Below, piece by piece: positions 27,909 to 37,626 of a stretch of DNA of 64,000 nt. The stretch spans positions 1,054,001 to 1,118,000 of the forward strand of contig NZ_CP133160.1 of assembly GCF_030913365.1 (NCBI RefSeq). The letters are read 5' to 3'. The translations under genes and the position numbers were made by a program. The stretch is from Stenotrophomonas sp. 24(2023) (GTDB lineage Bacteria > Pseudomonadota > Gammaproteobacteria > Xanthomonadales > Xanthomonadaceae). The notes beneath the pieces are model-generated. The model did no database searches. It saw nothing but the letters and a program-made list of their open reading frames with translations, and was not told where the DNA came from. Position 1 is the stretch's first letter. Each line of letters opens with the position of its first letter.

Positions 27909-30900
27909 TCACCCCTGCGTGGTCTCGGCCTCATCCGGCTTCACCCGGAACCACGCCGCGTACAGCGCCGGCAGGAATACCAGCGTCAGCACCGTGCCCA
28001 CGATCAGGCCGCCCATGATCGAGATCGCCATCGAGCCGTAGAACGCGCTGCGCGACAACGGGATCATCGCCAGCACGGCCGCCAGCGCGGTCAGCACGAT
28101 CGGGCGGAAGCGGCGCACCGTGGCATCGATGATCGAATGCCAGCGGTCGTGCCCGGCGTCGATGTCCTGCTGGATCTGGTCGATCAGGATCACCGAGTTG
28201 CGCATGATCATGCCGGCCAGTGCAATCGTGCCCAGCAGCGCCACGAAGCCGAACGGCGCCCGGAACAGCAGCAGGAACAACGTGGCACCGATGATGCCCA
28301 GCGGCGCGGTGACCAGCACCATCGCTGCGCGCGAGAAGCTGCGCAGCTGCAGCATCAGCAGCGTGGCCACCACCACCAGGAACAGCGGCATGCCGGCCTT
28401 GATCGAGTTCTGGCCACGGGCCGAATCTTCCACGGTGCCGCCGGTTTCCAGCAGGTAGCCGGTGGGCAGGTTGGCGCGGATGCCATCGAGTGTCGGCAGG
28501 ATCTGCTGCACCACGTCCAGCGGCTGCATGCCATCGCCGATGTCGGCACGCACGGTCACCGTCGGCAGGCGGTTGCGGTGCCAGATGATGCCGTCCTCGA
28601 AGCCGTATTCCAGGCTGGCTACCTGCGAGAGGCTGATGCTGCCGCCGTTGCCGGTCGGAATGGCCAGGCTGCCCAGCAGGTCCAGCTGCGCACGTTCATC
28701 GGCCGGGCCGCGCACCAGCATCTCGATCAGGCGGTTGCCTTCGCGGTAGACGCTGACCGACTGCCCGGACAGCGAGCTGGACAGGAACTGGCTGACCTGG
28801 GCGCTGTTCACGCCCAGCGCGCGGGCACGCTCCTGGTCGATCACCAGGCGTACCACCTTGCTCGGCTCGCTCCAGTCCAGGTTCACGTTCACCACGTGTG
28901 GGTTCTCGCGCACCTTGGCTTCCACCTGGCGGGCGATGGCCTGCACCTGTTCGATGTGCTCGCCGGACACGCGCATCTGCACCGGGTAGCCCACCGGCGG
29001 GCCGTTCTCCAGGCGCGTCACCCGCATCTGCAGGTCGGGGAACTGCGGAATGACCTCGTGCAGCAGCCACGCCCGGGTGCTCTCGCGGGCCTTGGCATCC
29101 TTGGCCAGCACCACGAACTGGGCGAAGTTGGTCGCCGGCAGCTGCTGGTCCAGCGGCAGGTAGAAGCGCGGCGAACCGGTGCCCACGTAGGCCACGTAGT
29201 TGGTGATGCCCTCGCGCGTGGACAGCAGCTTTTCCAGCTTCTCGGCCTGGGCCTGGGTCGCGCGCAGCGATGCGCCTTCGGCCAGTTCGATGTCCACCAT
29301 CAGTTCCGGGCGGGTCGAATCGGGGAAGAACTGCTGCGGCACGAAGCGGAACATCAGCAGCGAGAACACGAACAGCGCGATCGTCGCGGCGATCACCCAC
29401 CAGCGGTGGCGCAGGCAGGCATCGAGGAAGCGGCGGAAGCGCTGGTAGAACGGGCGCTGGTACGGGTCGTGGTCATGGCCATGTTCGGCCGGGCGCAGCA
29501 GGTTGGCCAGCGCCGGGTAACGGTCGGCCCAGCGCAGACGCAGCGCGCGCCAGCGACCGGCCACGCTGCCGGGCTTGGGCGGCTGCGGATTGAACAGGTC
29601 CGGCAGCATCTTGTCGCCCAGGTAGGGAATGAACAGCACCGCGGCAATCCAGGACACCACCAGGGCGATGGTCACCACCTGGAACAGCGAGCGGGTGTAT
29701 TCACCGGTGCTGGAAGCGGCCGTCGCAATGGGCAGGAAGCCGGCGGCGGTAATCAAGGTACCGGTCAGCATCGGGAACGCCGTCGATTCCCAGGCGAAGC
29801 TGGCCGCGCGCAGGCGGTCGTAGCCCTGCTCCATCTTGGTGGCCATCATTTCCACCGCGATGATCGCATCGTCCACCAGCAGACCCAGCGCCAGCACCAG
29901 CGCGCCCAGCGAGATCTTGTGCAGGCCGATGTCGAAGTAGTGCATGACGAAGAACGTCATCGCCAGCACCAGCGGGATGGTCACGCCCACCACCAGGCCG
30001 GTACGCAGGCCCAGCGAGAAGAAGCTGACCAGCAGCACGATCACCACCGCTTCGGTCAACACGTGCACGAACTCGCCGACCGATTCCTCCACCGCCTGCG
30101 GCTGGTCGGACACCTTGCGCAGCACCATGCCGGCCGGCAGGGTCTTCTGCAGGCGCTCGAATTCGGCATCCAGGTTGCTGCCCAGCTTGAGGATGTCACC
30201 GCCGTCCTTCATCGCCACGGCCAGGCCGATGGCTTCCTCGCCCATGAAGCGCATCTTCGGTGCGGCCGGGTCGGCAAAGCCACGGGTCACCTCGGCGATG
30301 TCGCCCAGGGTCACCGTGCGGCCGTTGGCCCGGATCGGGAAGGCACGGATGTCCTCGATGCTGTTGAACTGGCCACTCACGCGCAGCTGCACGCGGTCGG
30401 TGGCAGTCTCGAAGAAGCTGGTGGCAGTGACCGCATTCTGGTCGGCCAGCGCCTGCTGCACCTGCTGCATGGAAATGCCCAGCGTGGCCAGCTTGGTGTT
30501 GGACAGTTCGATCCACACCTTCTCGTCCTGCAGGCCGACCAGGTCGACCTTGCCCACGTCGGGCACGCGCTGCAGCTCCAGCTGGATGCGGTCGGCGTAG
30601 TCACGCATCACCGCATAGTCGAACCCCTTGCCGGTCAACGCATAGATGTTGCCGAAGGTATCGCCGAACTCATCGTTGAAGAACGGGCCGACGATCTCGC
30701 GCGGCAGCGTCGCGCGGATGTCGCCCACGCGCTTGCGCACCTGGTACCACAGGTCCGGAATCTGCTTGGACCGCATGTTGTCGCGGGCCATGAAGATGAC
30801 CTGCGATTCACCGGGGCGCGAGTACGAGCGGATGAACTCGAATTCGCCGGTGTTCATCAGCGCTTTTTCGATCGGCTCGGTCACCTGCCGCGACACCTGC

Positions 30901-31079
30901 TCGGCGGTGGCACCAGGCCACAAGGTGCGCACCACCATCGCCTTGAAGGTGAACGGCGGATCTTCGGACTGGCCCAGGTGCTTGTACGACCAGGCGCCGA
31001 TGAGGGCGAAGGCCAGCATGGCGAACAGCACCAGCGGGCGGTTCGCCAACGCCCATTCGGAAAGATTGAAGCGGCGCAC
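27909..31079 (-). CDS. smeP: RND multidrug efflux permease, SmeP
   Basis: 1056 residues, full length for the AcrB/MexB class with 12 membrane segments and two large periplasmic loops. Hallmarks are the N-terminal LANRPLVLFAMLAFALIG, TM4 charged residues in ALVLALGLLVDDAIIAVEMM, and the late segment IALAGMIMRNSVILIDQIQQDID. The proton-driven pump takes drugs from periplasm and membrane to the outer-membrane channel. The gene order here (tolC-pcm-smeRo, divergent from smeO-smeP) is that of the described SmeOP-TolC system of S. maltophilia. It follows smeO after four bases. Confidence 0.9.
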   Translation of the reverse strand: MRRFNLSEWALANRPLVLFAMLAFALIGAWSYKHLGQSEDPPFTFKAMVVRTLWPGATAEQVSRQVTEPIEKALMNTGEFEFIRSYSRPGESQVIFMARDNMRSKQIPDLWYQVRKRVGDIRATLPREIVGPFFNDEFGDTFGNIYALTGKGFDYAVMRDYADRIQLELQRVPDVGKVDLVGLQDEKVWIELSNTKLATLGISMQQVQQALADQNAVTATSFFETATDRVQLRVSGQFNSIEDIRAFPIRANGRTVTLGDIAEVTRGFADPAAPKMRFMGEEAIGLAVAMKDGGDILKLGSNLDAEFERLQKTLPAGMVLRKVSDQPQAVEESVGEFVHVLTEAVVIVLLVSFFSLGLRTGLVVGVTIPLVLAMTFFVMHYFDIGLHKISLGALVLALGLLVDDAIIAVEMMATKMEQGYDRLRAASFAWESTAFPMLTGTLITAAGFLPIATAASSTGEYTRSLFQVVTIALVVSWIAAVLFIPYLGDKMLPDLFNPQPPKPGSVAGRWRALRLRWADRYPALANLLRPAEHGHDHDPYQRPFYQRFRRFLDACLRHRWWVIAATIALFVFSLLMFRFVPQQFFPDSTRPELMVDIELAEGASLRATQAQAEKLEKLLSTREGITNYVAYVGTGSPRFYLPLDQQLPATNFAQFVVLAKDAKARESTRAWLLHEVIPQFPDLQMRVTRLENGPPVGYPVQMRVSGEHIEQVQAIARQVEAKVRENPHVVNVNLDWSEPSKVVRLVIDQERARALGVNSAQVSQFLSSSLSGQSVSVYREGNRLIEMLVRGPADERAQLDLLGSLAIPTGNGGSISLSQVASLEYGFEDGIIWHRNRLPTVTVRADIGDGMQPLDVVQQILPTLDGIRANLPTGYLLETGGTVEDSARGQNSIKAGMPLFLVVVATLLMLQLRSFSRAAMVLVTAPLGIIGATLFLLLFRAPFGFVALLGTIALAGMIMRNSVILIDQIQQDIDAGHDRWHSIIDATVRRFRPIVLTALAAVLAMIPLSRSAFYGSMAISIMGGLIVGTVLTLVFLPALYAAWFRVKPDEAETTQG

Positions 31080-31083
31080 GGGC

Positions 31084-32232
31084 TTACTCCTTGCCCTGCG
31101 GCGCGGCGGTGGAGGTCGGTGCCGGCGCGCGCACCACCGGGCGGTTCTGGCGGTCCACGGCGGTCACGACCTGGTCGGCACGCAGCAGATGGCCGCCGGC
31201 GGCCACCACCCAGTCGGCAGCGGTCACACCGGACAGCACCGGCACGCTCTCGCGGCCGTAGGCGCCGGTGGTCACCGGGACGGCCTTGAGGGTGCTGCGC
31301 TGTGGATCGACCACCCATACGCTGGCCTTGCCGTCACTGCCGCGCTGCAGGGCCGCCAGCGGCAGCTGCAGGGTGCCGTGGCGCCCGGCAGTGCTGAACA
31401 CCCGTGCGCTCTGGCCCAGTTCGACGTTGGCCAGCGCCTCCGGTGCCAGGCTGATGCGCGTGGCATAGGTGCGGGTCTGTGCATCGGCGCCGGCGGCGAT
31501 CTCGCGGAGGGTGCCCGGCAGCAGGGTGCCCGGCGCGTTCCACAGTTCCACCTGCACCGGCTGGCCCACCGCATAGTCGCGCAGGGTGGCTTCGGGCAGC
31601 GCGATCTGCACTTCGCGGGCGCCATCGACGGCCAGGTTGAAGATGGTCTGCCCCGCCGACACCACCTGCCCCGCTTCGGCCTCGCGGCTGGCGATCACGC
31701 CGTCGGCCGGGGCACGCAGTTCGGCATAGCCGGCCTGGTTTTTCTGCACATCCCAGTTGGCGCGGGCCGCATTGACCTGGCCCTGCGCCGCCTTCAGCGC
31801 GGCGGTCTGCTGGTCCAGCGCCGAACGGCTGACCAGCTGCTGCGCGGCCAGGGCCTCATAGCGCTTGTGGTCATCGCGGGCACGGATGAAGTCCGCTTCG
31901 GCCGAGGCCAGCTGCGCCTGCGCGGCGCGGGCCTGCAGCGAGAAATCGGCCACATCCAGTTCCGCCAGCACCTGCCCCTTGTGCACGCGCTGGCCGGCAT
32001 CGACGTGGCGCTTGACCAGATTGCCACCGACGCGGAACGCGATCGGGCTTTCCTGGCGGGCGCGCACCTCGCCCGGGAAGGCGGCAGCCACCTGCCCGTC
32101 CTGGGTGGCCGGGTGCACCACCAGCACCGGCACCGCCGCCTGCGGCGCGGCATCCGGCCCGGAGCACCCTGCCAGCACGGCTGCCAGCGCAGCCCCCCAC
32201 ACCCCACCGCTTGCCCAGCGCATGCTCTTCAT
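31084..32232 (-). CDS. smeO: periplasmic adaptor (membrane fusion) lipoprotein of RND efflux, SmeO
   Basis: 382 residues. The N-terminus has a lipobox (AAVLAGCSG, Cys22), so the protein is anchored by a lipid in the inner membrane. The body has the split lipoyl domains (GGNLVKRHVDAGQRVHKGQVLAELDVADF and AELRAPADGVIASREAEAGQVV), an alpha-helical hairpin between them, and the beta-barrel domain. It joins SmeP to the TolC channel. It is divergent from smeRo across a 122-base region with two operator-like repeats. Confidence 0.9.
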   Translation of the reverse strand: MKSMRWASGGVWGAALAAVLAGCSGPDAAPQAAVPVLVVHPATQDGQVAAAFPGEVRARQESPIAFRVGGNLVKRHVDAGQRVHKGQVLAELDVADFSLQARAAQAQLASAEADFIRARDDHKRYEALAAQQLVSRSALDQQTAALKAAQGQVNAARANWDVQKNQAGYAELRAPADGVIASREAEAGQVVSAGQTIFNLAVDGAREVQIALPEATLRDYAVGQPVQVELWNAPGTLLPGTLREIAAGADAQTRTYATRISLAPEALANVELGQSARVFSTAGRHGTLQLPLAALQRGSDGKASVWVVDPQRSTLKAVPVTTGAYGRESVPVLSGVTAADWVVAAGGHLLRADQVVTAVDRQNRPVVRAPAPTSTAAPQGKE

Positions 32233-32303
32233 CGGTCAACGTCCTGGAAACACAGGTCCTGCCACGGAGCGCCAGCCTGCCTGACGGGGCGGCGCCATTA
32301 ATA

Positions 32304-32349
32304 AACCGAGCGGTATAGTATAAATATCGAACCGATTGGTCTAGTATTG
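32304..32349. promoter_or_regulatory. two direct-repeat operators between smeO and smeRo, probable TetR (SmeRo) sites
   Basis: Two 20-base copies, AACCGAGCGGTATAGTATAA (32304-32323) and AACCGATTGGTCTAGTATTG (32330-32349), lie 26 bases apart. Each contains a palindrome (ACCGAGCGGT and ACCGATTGGT). They sit in the divergent smeO/smeRo promoter region, with -10-like TATAGT and TATAAA sequences in the first copy. TetR-family repressors usually bind such sites as paired dimers. Binding by SmeRo is inferred. Confidence 0.65.
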
Positions 32350-32354
32350 TTTCA

Positions 32355-33044
32355 ATGACTTCCCCCACTCCCCGCAAACCGTCGGCCAAGCCCGCTGCCA
32401 AGGCTGCCGGTCCCGGGCGTCCCAAGGACCTGGGCAAGCGCGCGGCGATCCTGGAAGCGGCCAAGACCCTGTTCACCGAACAGGGCTACACGGGCGTGAG
32501 CATGGACAGCATCGCGGCGCTGGCCGGGGTGTCCAAGCTGACCGTCTACAGCCATTTCGGCGACAAGGAAGCCCTGTTCCTGCAGGCGGTGCAGTCGAAA
32601 TGCATCGAAATGATGCCCGACGAGCTGTTCGTGACCGACGCCGAAGGGCCGGTGCGCGACCAGCTGATCGGCATCGCCCAGGCCTTCTTCGACATGATCA
32701 CCTCCGATGCGGCGGTGTCGGTGCAGCGGGTCATGATGTCCCCGGACACCGATGAACGCCTGCGCGAGCTGTTCTGGCAGGCCGGCCCGCAGCGCACCTG
32801 CGCGGTGGTCTCTGCGTTCCTGCAGGCCCGCACCGCGCGGGGCGAACTGGAGATCGATGACGCCCAGGTGGCGGCCCAGCAGCTGCTGACCCTGGTCAAG
32901 GGCGAGCTGCATACCCATATGATGTGCGGCATGCCCCCCCTCCCGGTCGGTTACGATGCCCAGGCCAGTGCCCATGCCCATGTCACGGCCAGTGTCGATT
33001 TCTTCCTGCGCGCCTATGCGCCACGGCCGACCGGGACGGGCTGA
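32355..33044 (+). CDS. smeRo: TetR-family repressor SmeRo
   Basis: 229 residues. After a Lys/Pro/Ala-rich start there is a TetR helix-turn-helix: AILEAAKTLFTEQGYTGVSMDSIAALAGVSKLTVYSHFGDKEALF. The C-terminal ligand domain is of the AefR/AcrR-like type (LFWQAGPQRTCAVVSAFL). It is divergent from smeO-smeP, with operator repeats ending only five bases before its start, so self-repression and repression of the pump are likely. It is followed by pcm and tolC on the same strand. Confidence 0.9.
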   Translation: MTSPTPRKPSAKPAAKAAGPGRPKDLGKRAAILEAAKTLFTEQGYTGVSMDSIAALAGVSKLTVYSHFGDKEALFLQAVQSKCIEMMPDELFVTDAEGPVRDQLIGIAQAFFDMITSDAAVSVQRVMMSPDTDERLRELFWQAGPQRTCAVVSAFLQARTARGELEIDDAQVAAQQLLTLVKGELHTHMMCGMPPLPVGYDAQASAHAHVTASVDFFLRAYAPRPTGTG

Positions 33045-33185
33045 CACCACGAAGCTGAACGAACCGGAGGTCGCGATGACTTCCGGCACTGCGATCCCCG
33101 GCCCCCCCGAAGCGATGCTCTGGGCGCGCCGCCGGCCTCCGGCACCGGTAAAATGGCCGGCCCACTGCGCTGGATTTAGAACCTC

Positions 33186-33833
33186 ATGACGATCGATTAC
33201 TCCCACGCCCGCGAACTGATGGTGGAACAGCAGATCCGTCCCTGGGACGTGCTGGACATCAAGGTGCTCGACGTTCTGGCCCGCCTGCCGCGCGAGGCCT
33301 TCGTCGCCGACGCGCGCCGTGCGCTGGCCTACACCGATGTCGAGCTGCCGATCGGCAACGGCCAGAAGATGATGAAGCCGGTCATCGAAGGCCGCACCCT
33401 GCAGGCGCTGGACCTGCAGCCGGGTGATGAAGTGCTGGAAATCGGCACCGGCAGCGGCTTCCTGTCGGCCTGCATCGGCGCGCTGGCGCGCGACGTGCTG
33501 AGCCTGGAGATCGACCCGGAACTGGCCGCCGCCGCGCGTGCGCGCCTGGACGCCACCGGCCTGGGCACCAACGTGCGCGTGGAAGTGGCCGATGCCCTGG
33601 CCTGGCAGACCGAACGCCGCTTTGATGTGATTTGTGTCACTGGCGCCGTGGACACTGTGCCGTCACAGTTCGCCCAGTGGCTGCGTCCGGGTGGTCGCCT
33701 GTTCGTGATCCAGGGCCGTTCGCCGGCCATGGAAGCGCTGCTGGTGAAGGCCGACGGCAGCACCGAGTCCCTGTTTGAAACCGATATCGATTACCTGCGC
33801 GGCGCTGCCCCGGCGCCCCAGTTCCACCTCTGA
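33186..33833 (+). CDS. pcm: protein-L-isoaspartate O-methyltransferase family protein
   Basis: 215 residues. The PCMT signature is present: MVEQQIRPWDVLD, LPREAFV, ELPIGNGQKMMKPVI, then motif I EVLEIGTGSGFLSACIGALA and PGGRLFVIQG. Family members methylate isoaspartyl residues to repair aged proteins in the cytoplasm. It lies 16 bases before tolC and is part of the tolC-pcm-smeRo group, but has no known direct role in efflux. The ATG at 33186 begins the conserved N-terminus. Confidence 0.92.
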   Translation: MTIDYSHARELMVEQQIRPWDVLDIKVLDVLARLPREAFVADARRALAYTDVELPIGNGQKMMKPVIEGRTLQALDLQPGDEVLEIGTGSGFLSACIGALARDVLSLEIDPELAAAARARLDATGLGTNVRVEVADALAWQTERRFDVICVTGAVDTVPSQFAQWLRPGGRLFVIQGRSPAMEALLVKADGSTESLFETDIDYLRGAAPAPQFHL

Positions 33834-33849
33834 GTCCAAGGAAGCCGCA

Positions 33850-35211
33850 ATGATCCGCCGATCCCTCGCTGTTGCGCTGGCCACTGCCCTGCTGCCGCTG
33901 TCTGCCCATGCCGCCGACCTGCTGCAGGTCTACGAAATGGCGCGCAATGGCGATCCGCAGCTGTCGGCCGCTGAATCGACCCGGCTGTATGACAAGGAAG
34001 GGGCCGTGCAGGCCCGTGCCGCCCTGCTGCCGCAGCTCAACGGCCAGGCCCAGCTGAGCCGCACGCGCACCGAAGCGAACCATGACGCCAACTCCGGTTC
34101 GGCTACCGACAAGCGCCGCAACTACACCATCCAGGGCTCGCAGACCCTGTTCAACTGGTCGCAGTTCAGCAACCTGCGTGCGCAGCGCGACCTGAGCAAG
34201 GCCGCGGACTTCACCCTGGATTCGGCCAACGACAGCCTGATCGTGCGGACCTCGGCGGCCTACTTCAACGTGCTGGTGGCGATCGAATCGCTCAACGCCG
34301 CCAAGACCAACGAAGCGGCCGCCAAGAAGCAGTTCGACTTCGCCGACAAGCGCCTGGAAGTGGGCCTGGCGCCGATCACCGACGTGCATGAAGCCCGCGC
34401 CCAGTACGACCAGGCACGCGCCAACACCATCGTGGCGCAGAACACCCTGGCCGATAACTACCAGGCGCTGACCGAACTGACCGGCCAGCCGGTGCTGAAC
34501 CTGAAGGGCCTGCCGGCCGACTTCCGCCCGGCAGTGCCGGCCAACCGCGGCAACATCGACACCCTGGTGAAGGAAGCGGTGGCCCAGAACCCGGCGCTGA
34601 AGGCGCAGGAACTGAAGGTCAGCGCCGCCGAAGCCAGCGTGCAGGCGGCCCGTGGCGGCCACTACCCGACCCTGTCGCTGGGCGCCAGCGCCGGCAAGAG
34701 CGCCAACTGGGGTGACAGCATCGGTGCGGCCTCGCAGTCGCCGGATGCGCGCACCAACAGCATCAGCCTGACCCTGAACGTGCCGATCTTCGCCGGTGGC
34801 GCCACCCAGTCCGGCGTGCGCCAGGCGCTGGCCCAGCGCGATATCGCCCAGGACGGCTACGAGCAGCAGCGCCGTGCGCTGGACCGCAACACCCGCAATG
34901 CCTATCAGACCCTGGTGCAGGGCATCAGCGAAGTGGAAGCCCGCCGCCTGGCGGTGGTCTCGGCCCAGAGCGCCTATGACGCTTCCCAGGTCGGCCTGGA
35001 AGTGGGTACCCGCACCGTGCTGGACGTGATCCAGAACCAGCGCATCCTGTTCTCCGCGCAGCTGGATTACGCGCAGGCCCGCTACAACTTCCTGCAGAAC
35101 CGCCTGCTGCTGAGCCAGTCGGTGGGTGCGCTGGACATCGCCGAACTGCAGGACATCAACCGCCTGCTGACCCTGGACGCCGGCACGCCGTCGACCACGA
35201 CCAACAACTGA
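33850..35211 (+). CDS. tolC: TolC-type outer-membrane efflux channel
   Basis: 453 residues from the ATG at 33850, which starts a signal peptide ending SAHAADLL; GGAAG precedes it. Two internal repeats of the outer-membrane efflux protein family are visible: LLQVYEMARNGDPQLSAAES with QAQLSRTRTE, and the second half starting near LVKEAVAQNPALKAQELKVSAAEASVQAARGGHYP. The trimer forms the exit duct for SmeOP and probably for other pumps and secretion systems. A bidirectional terminator follows 20 bases after its stop. Confidence 0.94.
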   Translation: MIRRSLAVALATALLPLSAHAADLLQVYEMARNGDPQLSAAESTRLYDKEGAVQARAALLPQLNGQAQLSRTRTEANHDANSGSATDKRRNYTIQGSQTLFNWSQFSNLRAQRDLSKAADFTLDSANDSLIVRTSAAYFNVLVAIESLNAAKTNEAAAKKQFDFADKRLEVGLAPITDVHEARAQYDQARANTIVAQNTLADNYQALTELTGQPVLNLKGLPADFRPAVPANRGNIDTLVKEAVAQNPALKAQELKVSAAEASVQAARGGHYPTLSLGASAGKSANWGDSIGAASQSPDARTNSISLTLNVPIFAGGATQSGVRQALAQRDIAQDGYEQQRRALDRNTRNAYQTLVQGISEVEARRLAVVSAQSAYDASQVGLEVGTRTVLDVIQNQRILFSAQLDYAQARYNFLQNRLLLSQSVGALDIAELQDINRLLTLDAGTPSTTTNN

Positions 35212-35231
35212 TCCCTCGGTTGGGCGAAACG

Positions 35232-35259
35232 AAAAAACCACCCGCAAGGGTGGTTTTTT
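35232..35259. terminator. bidirectional terminator between tolC and waaA
   Basis: AAAAAACCACCC and GGGTGGTTTTTT flank a GCAA loop. The perfect 12-bp stem has a T run on either strand, so it serves both convergent genes. Confidence 0.95.
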
Positions 35260-35284
35260 CTTGCCTGCGCCATGTCCGCCGGGC

Positions 35285-36589
35285 TCAACCGCGCGGCGGC
35301 GGCAGGTGCGGCTCGACCAATGCCAGGGTACGGGCCAGTGCCCCCCGCCCGCTGTTCACCAGCGCGCAACCGGCACGCGCCATCGTCTCGCGCTGGCCGG
35401 CATCATCCAGCAGCTGCTGCAGGGCATCCCCCACCGCCTGCACGTCCTCGCCGATCAGCAGCGCACCGGCTTCGCGCATGCGCCGTGAGATTTCCGAGAA
35501 GTTGTGCAGGTGCGGACCGGTCACCGCCGGCGTGCCCATCGCTGCCGGTTCCAGCAGGTTGTGGCCGCCGATCGGCTGCAGGCTGCCGCCGACGAAGGCC
35601 ACCTGCGCGCAGGCGTAGAACGACATCAGTTCGCCCAGCGTATCGATGACGAAGACATCGGTGGCCGCATCGGGCCACTGCTGCCCCCGCCGCGTGGCCA
35701 CCGCGCAGCCCTGTTCGCGCGCCAGCGCTTCCACCTTCGGGAACCGTTCCGGGTGCCGTGGCGCCCACAGCAGCAGTAGGTCCGGGTGCCGCGCGCGCAG
35801 GCGGCGATGCAGGTCCAGCACGGCCGCCTCTTCGCCTTCATGCGTGCTGGCCGCGATCCATACCGGTCGTGACGCAGGCACGCTGGCCCGGAAACGGGCC
35901 ACCAGCGCGCTGACATCGGGGGTGGCGATCTCGAACTTCAGGTTGCCCAGCGCCTGCACCTGTTCCGGTGCCGCCCCCAGCTGCACGAAGCGCGCGGCAT
36001 CATCGGCCGACTGTGCGGCCACGCAGGTCACCGTACACAGCGCGCGGCGGATCAGTGCGGCCAGCAGGCGGTAGCCGCGCAGCGAACGCGCGGACAGGCG
36101 TGCATTGAGGATGTACACCGGTATGCCCCGGTCACGGCAGCCGAACAGCATGTTCGGCCACAGCTCCGTTTCCAGGATCAGCGCCAGGCTCGGGCGGAAA
36201 TGACCGAGGAAGCGGCCGACACTGCCCGGCACGTCGTACGGCAGGTAAACATGATCCAGGCCCTGCGCGTCGCCCCACAGCGCACGCACGCGCTCCGAGC
36301 CGGTGGGCGTGATGGTGGTGATCACCCAGCGGATGTCCGGGCGCAGCGCACGCAGCGCGTTGACCAGCGGTGCGGCCGCGTTGACTTCCCCCACCGACAC
36401 CGCATGCAGCCACACCCGGGGCTGGCAGCTCGATTCAGGGTAGGAAGCGTAGCGCTCGTCCCAGCGCTGGAAATATTCACGGACCCGGAAGCCGCGCCAG
36501 ACCAGGTGGTAGACGGTGATCGGCAGCAGCACGTAGAGCACGGCCGAATACAGGCCGCGCAGGATCCATTCGACAGGGTCTTTGCGCAT
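35285..36589 (-). CDS. waaA: Kdo transferase (3-deoxy-D-manno-octulosonic acid transferase)
   Basis: 434 residues. It adds Kdo to lipid IV-A on the cytoplasmic face of the inner membrane, an essential step of LPS assembly. One N-terminal membrane anchor (LYSAVLYVLLPITVYHLVWRG) is followed by WLHAVSVGEVNAA, containing the catalytic Glu, then ITTITPTGSERV and ETELWPNMLFGC; the C-terminal half has GGSLQPIGGHNLLEPAAMGTPAVTGP. The ATG at 36589 gives the normal N-terminus; the frame runs upstream into the opposite gene. It is divergent from the acyltransferase. Confidence 0.95.
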   Translation of the reverse strand: MRKDPVEWILRGLYSAVLYVLLPITVYHLVWRGFRVREYFQRWDERYASYPESSCQPRVWLHAVSVGEVNAAAPLVNALRALRPDIRWVITTITPTGSERVRALWGDAQGLDHVYLPYDVPGSVGRFLGHFRPSLALILETELWPNMLFGCRDRGIPVYILNARLSARSLRGYRLLAALIRRALCTVTCVAAQSADDAARFVQLGAAPEQVQALGNLKFEIATPDVSALVARFRASVPASRPVWIAASTHEGEEAAVLDLHRRLRARHPDLLLLWAPRHPERFPKVEALAREQGCAVATRRGQQWPDAATDVFVIDTLGELMSFYACAQVAFVGGSLQPIGGHNLLEPAAMGTPAVTGPHLHNFSEISRRMREAGALLIGEDVQAVGDALQQLLDDAGQRETMARAGCALVNSGRGALARTLALVEPHLPPPRG

Positions 36590-36662
36590 GCCGGCAAGGA
36601 TACGGGAGGCCCCGGGGAAAGACACGCGGCCGGGCCGTGGACAGGGTTGGTAGAATGCCCGC

Positions 36663-37580
36663 ATGTCCGATGCAACCACTGCCGTCCGCCCATCGCTGCG
36701 CGATCCCCGCCACTGGCCGATGTTCGCCGCCATGCTGGGCGCCTTCGCCGTCGCCCGCCTGCCGTGGGCAGTGCAGCGTGCGCTGGGCCGTGTCGTGGGG
36801 GCCGTGGCCTGGCGCCTGGCCGGCAGCCGCCGCCATGCGGCCGAAGTGAACCTGAAGCTGTGCTTCCCCGAAAAGGACGATGCCTGGCGCCAGCGCCTGC
36901 TGCGTGAGAGCTTCGATGCACTGGGCGTGGGTATCTTCGAGTTCGCCCGCGCGTGGTGGGGCAGCATCGATGCCATCCGCCCGCAGGTCCACGTGGAGGG
37001 CCTGGAGCACCTGCAACGCATGCAGGCCGACGGCCGCGGCGTGCTGCTGGTATCGGGCCACTTCATGACGCTGGAGATGTGCGGCCGCCTGCTGTGCGAC
37101 CACGTCGAGCTGTCGGGCATGTACCGTCGGCACAAGAACCCGGTGTACGAATGGGCGGTGAAGTTCGGCCGCCTGCGTTATGCCAAGGCGATGTATGCCA
37201 ACGAGGACATCCGCGCGACCGTGCGCCACCTGAAGAAGGGGGGATTCCTGTGGTACGCCCCGGACCAGGACATGCGCGGCAAGGACACCGTGTTCGTGCC
37301 GTTCTTCGGCCAGACCGCCGCCACCATCACCGCGACCCACCAGCTGGCGCGGATGACCGGTTGCGCGGTGATTCCCTATTTCCACCGTCGTGAAGGCGGG
37401 AAGTACTTCCTGAAGATCGGCGCCCCGCTGGAGGACTTCCCCAGCCAGGACGTGGAAGCCGATACCGCCCGGGTCAACCAGGCCATCGAACAGATGGTGC
37501 GCGAAGCCCCGGACCAGTACCTGTGGATCCACCGCCGCTTCAAGCGGCAGCCGGGTGGACGCAGCGACTTCTACGGCTGA
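36663..37580 (+). CDS. lpxL: lipid A biosynthesis acyltransferase, LpxL/HtrB type
   Basis: 305 residues. It has an N-terminal membrane-associated helix and the LPLAT catalytic HX4E motif in VSGHFMTLEMCG; GFLWYAPDQDMRGKDTVFVPFFGQ and PIYLWIHRRF-like DQYLWIHRRFKRQ are typical. It transfers a secondary acyl chain to Kdo2-lipid IV-A, fitting the adjacent waaA. The exact chain and position (LpxL or LpxP/LpxM class) cannot be read from sequence alone. A REP array follows its stop by about 47 bases. Confidence 0.9.
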   Translation: MSDATTAVRPSLRDPRHWPMFAAMLGAFAVARLPWAVQRALGRVVGAVAWRLAGSRRHAAEVNLKLCFPEKDDAWRQRLLRESFDALGVGIFEFARAWWGSIDAIRPQVHVEGLEHLQRMQADGRGVLLVSGHFMTLEMCGRLLCDHVELSGMYRRHKNPVYEWAVKFGRLRYAKAMYANEDIRATVRHLKKGGFLWYAPDQDMRGKDTVFVPFFGQTAATITATHQLARMTGCAVIPYFHRREGGKYFLKIGAPLEDFPSQDVEADTARVNQAIEQMVREAPDQYLWIHRRFKRQPGGRSDFYG

Positions 37581-37626
37581 CTGCGGGCCCCTCGCACGCC
37601 GCCACCCAGGCCGTGGATCCGCCCCC

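Noticed and set aside
27711..31289. 1192-codon open frame on the plus strand
   Set aside because: It is antisense to smeP; composition is rich in His, Gln and Arg as expected for the antisense of a high-GC gene.
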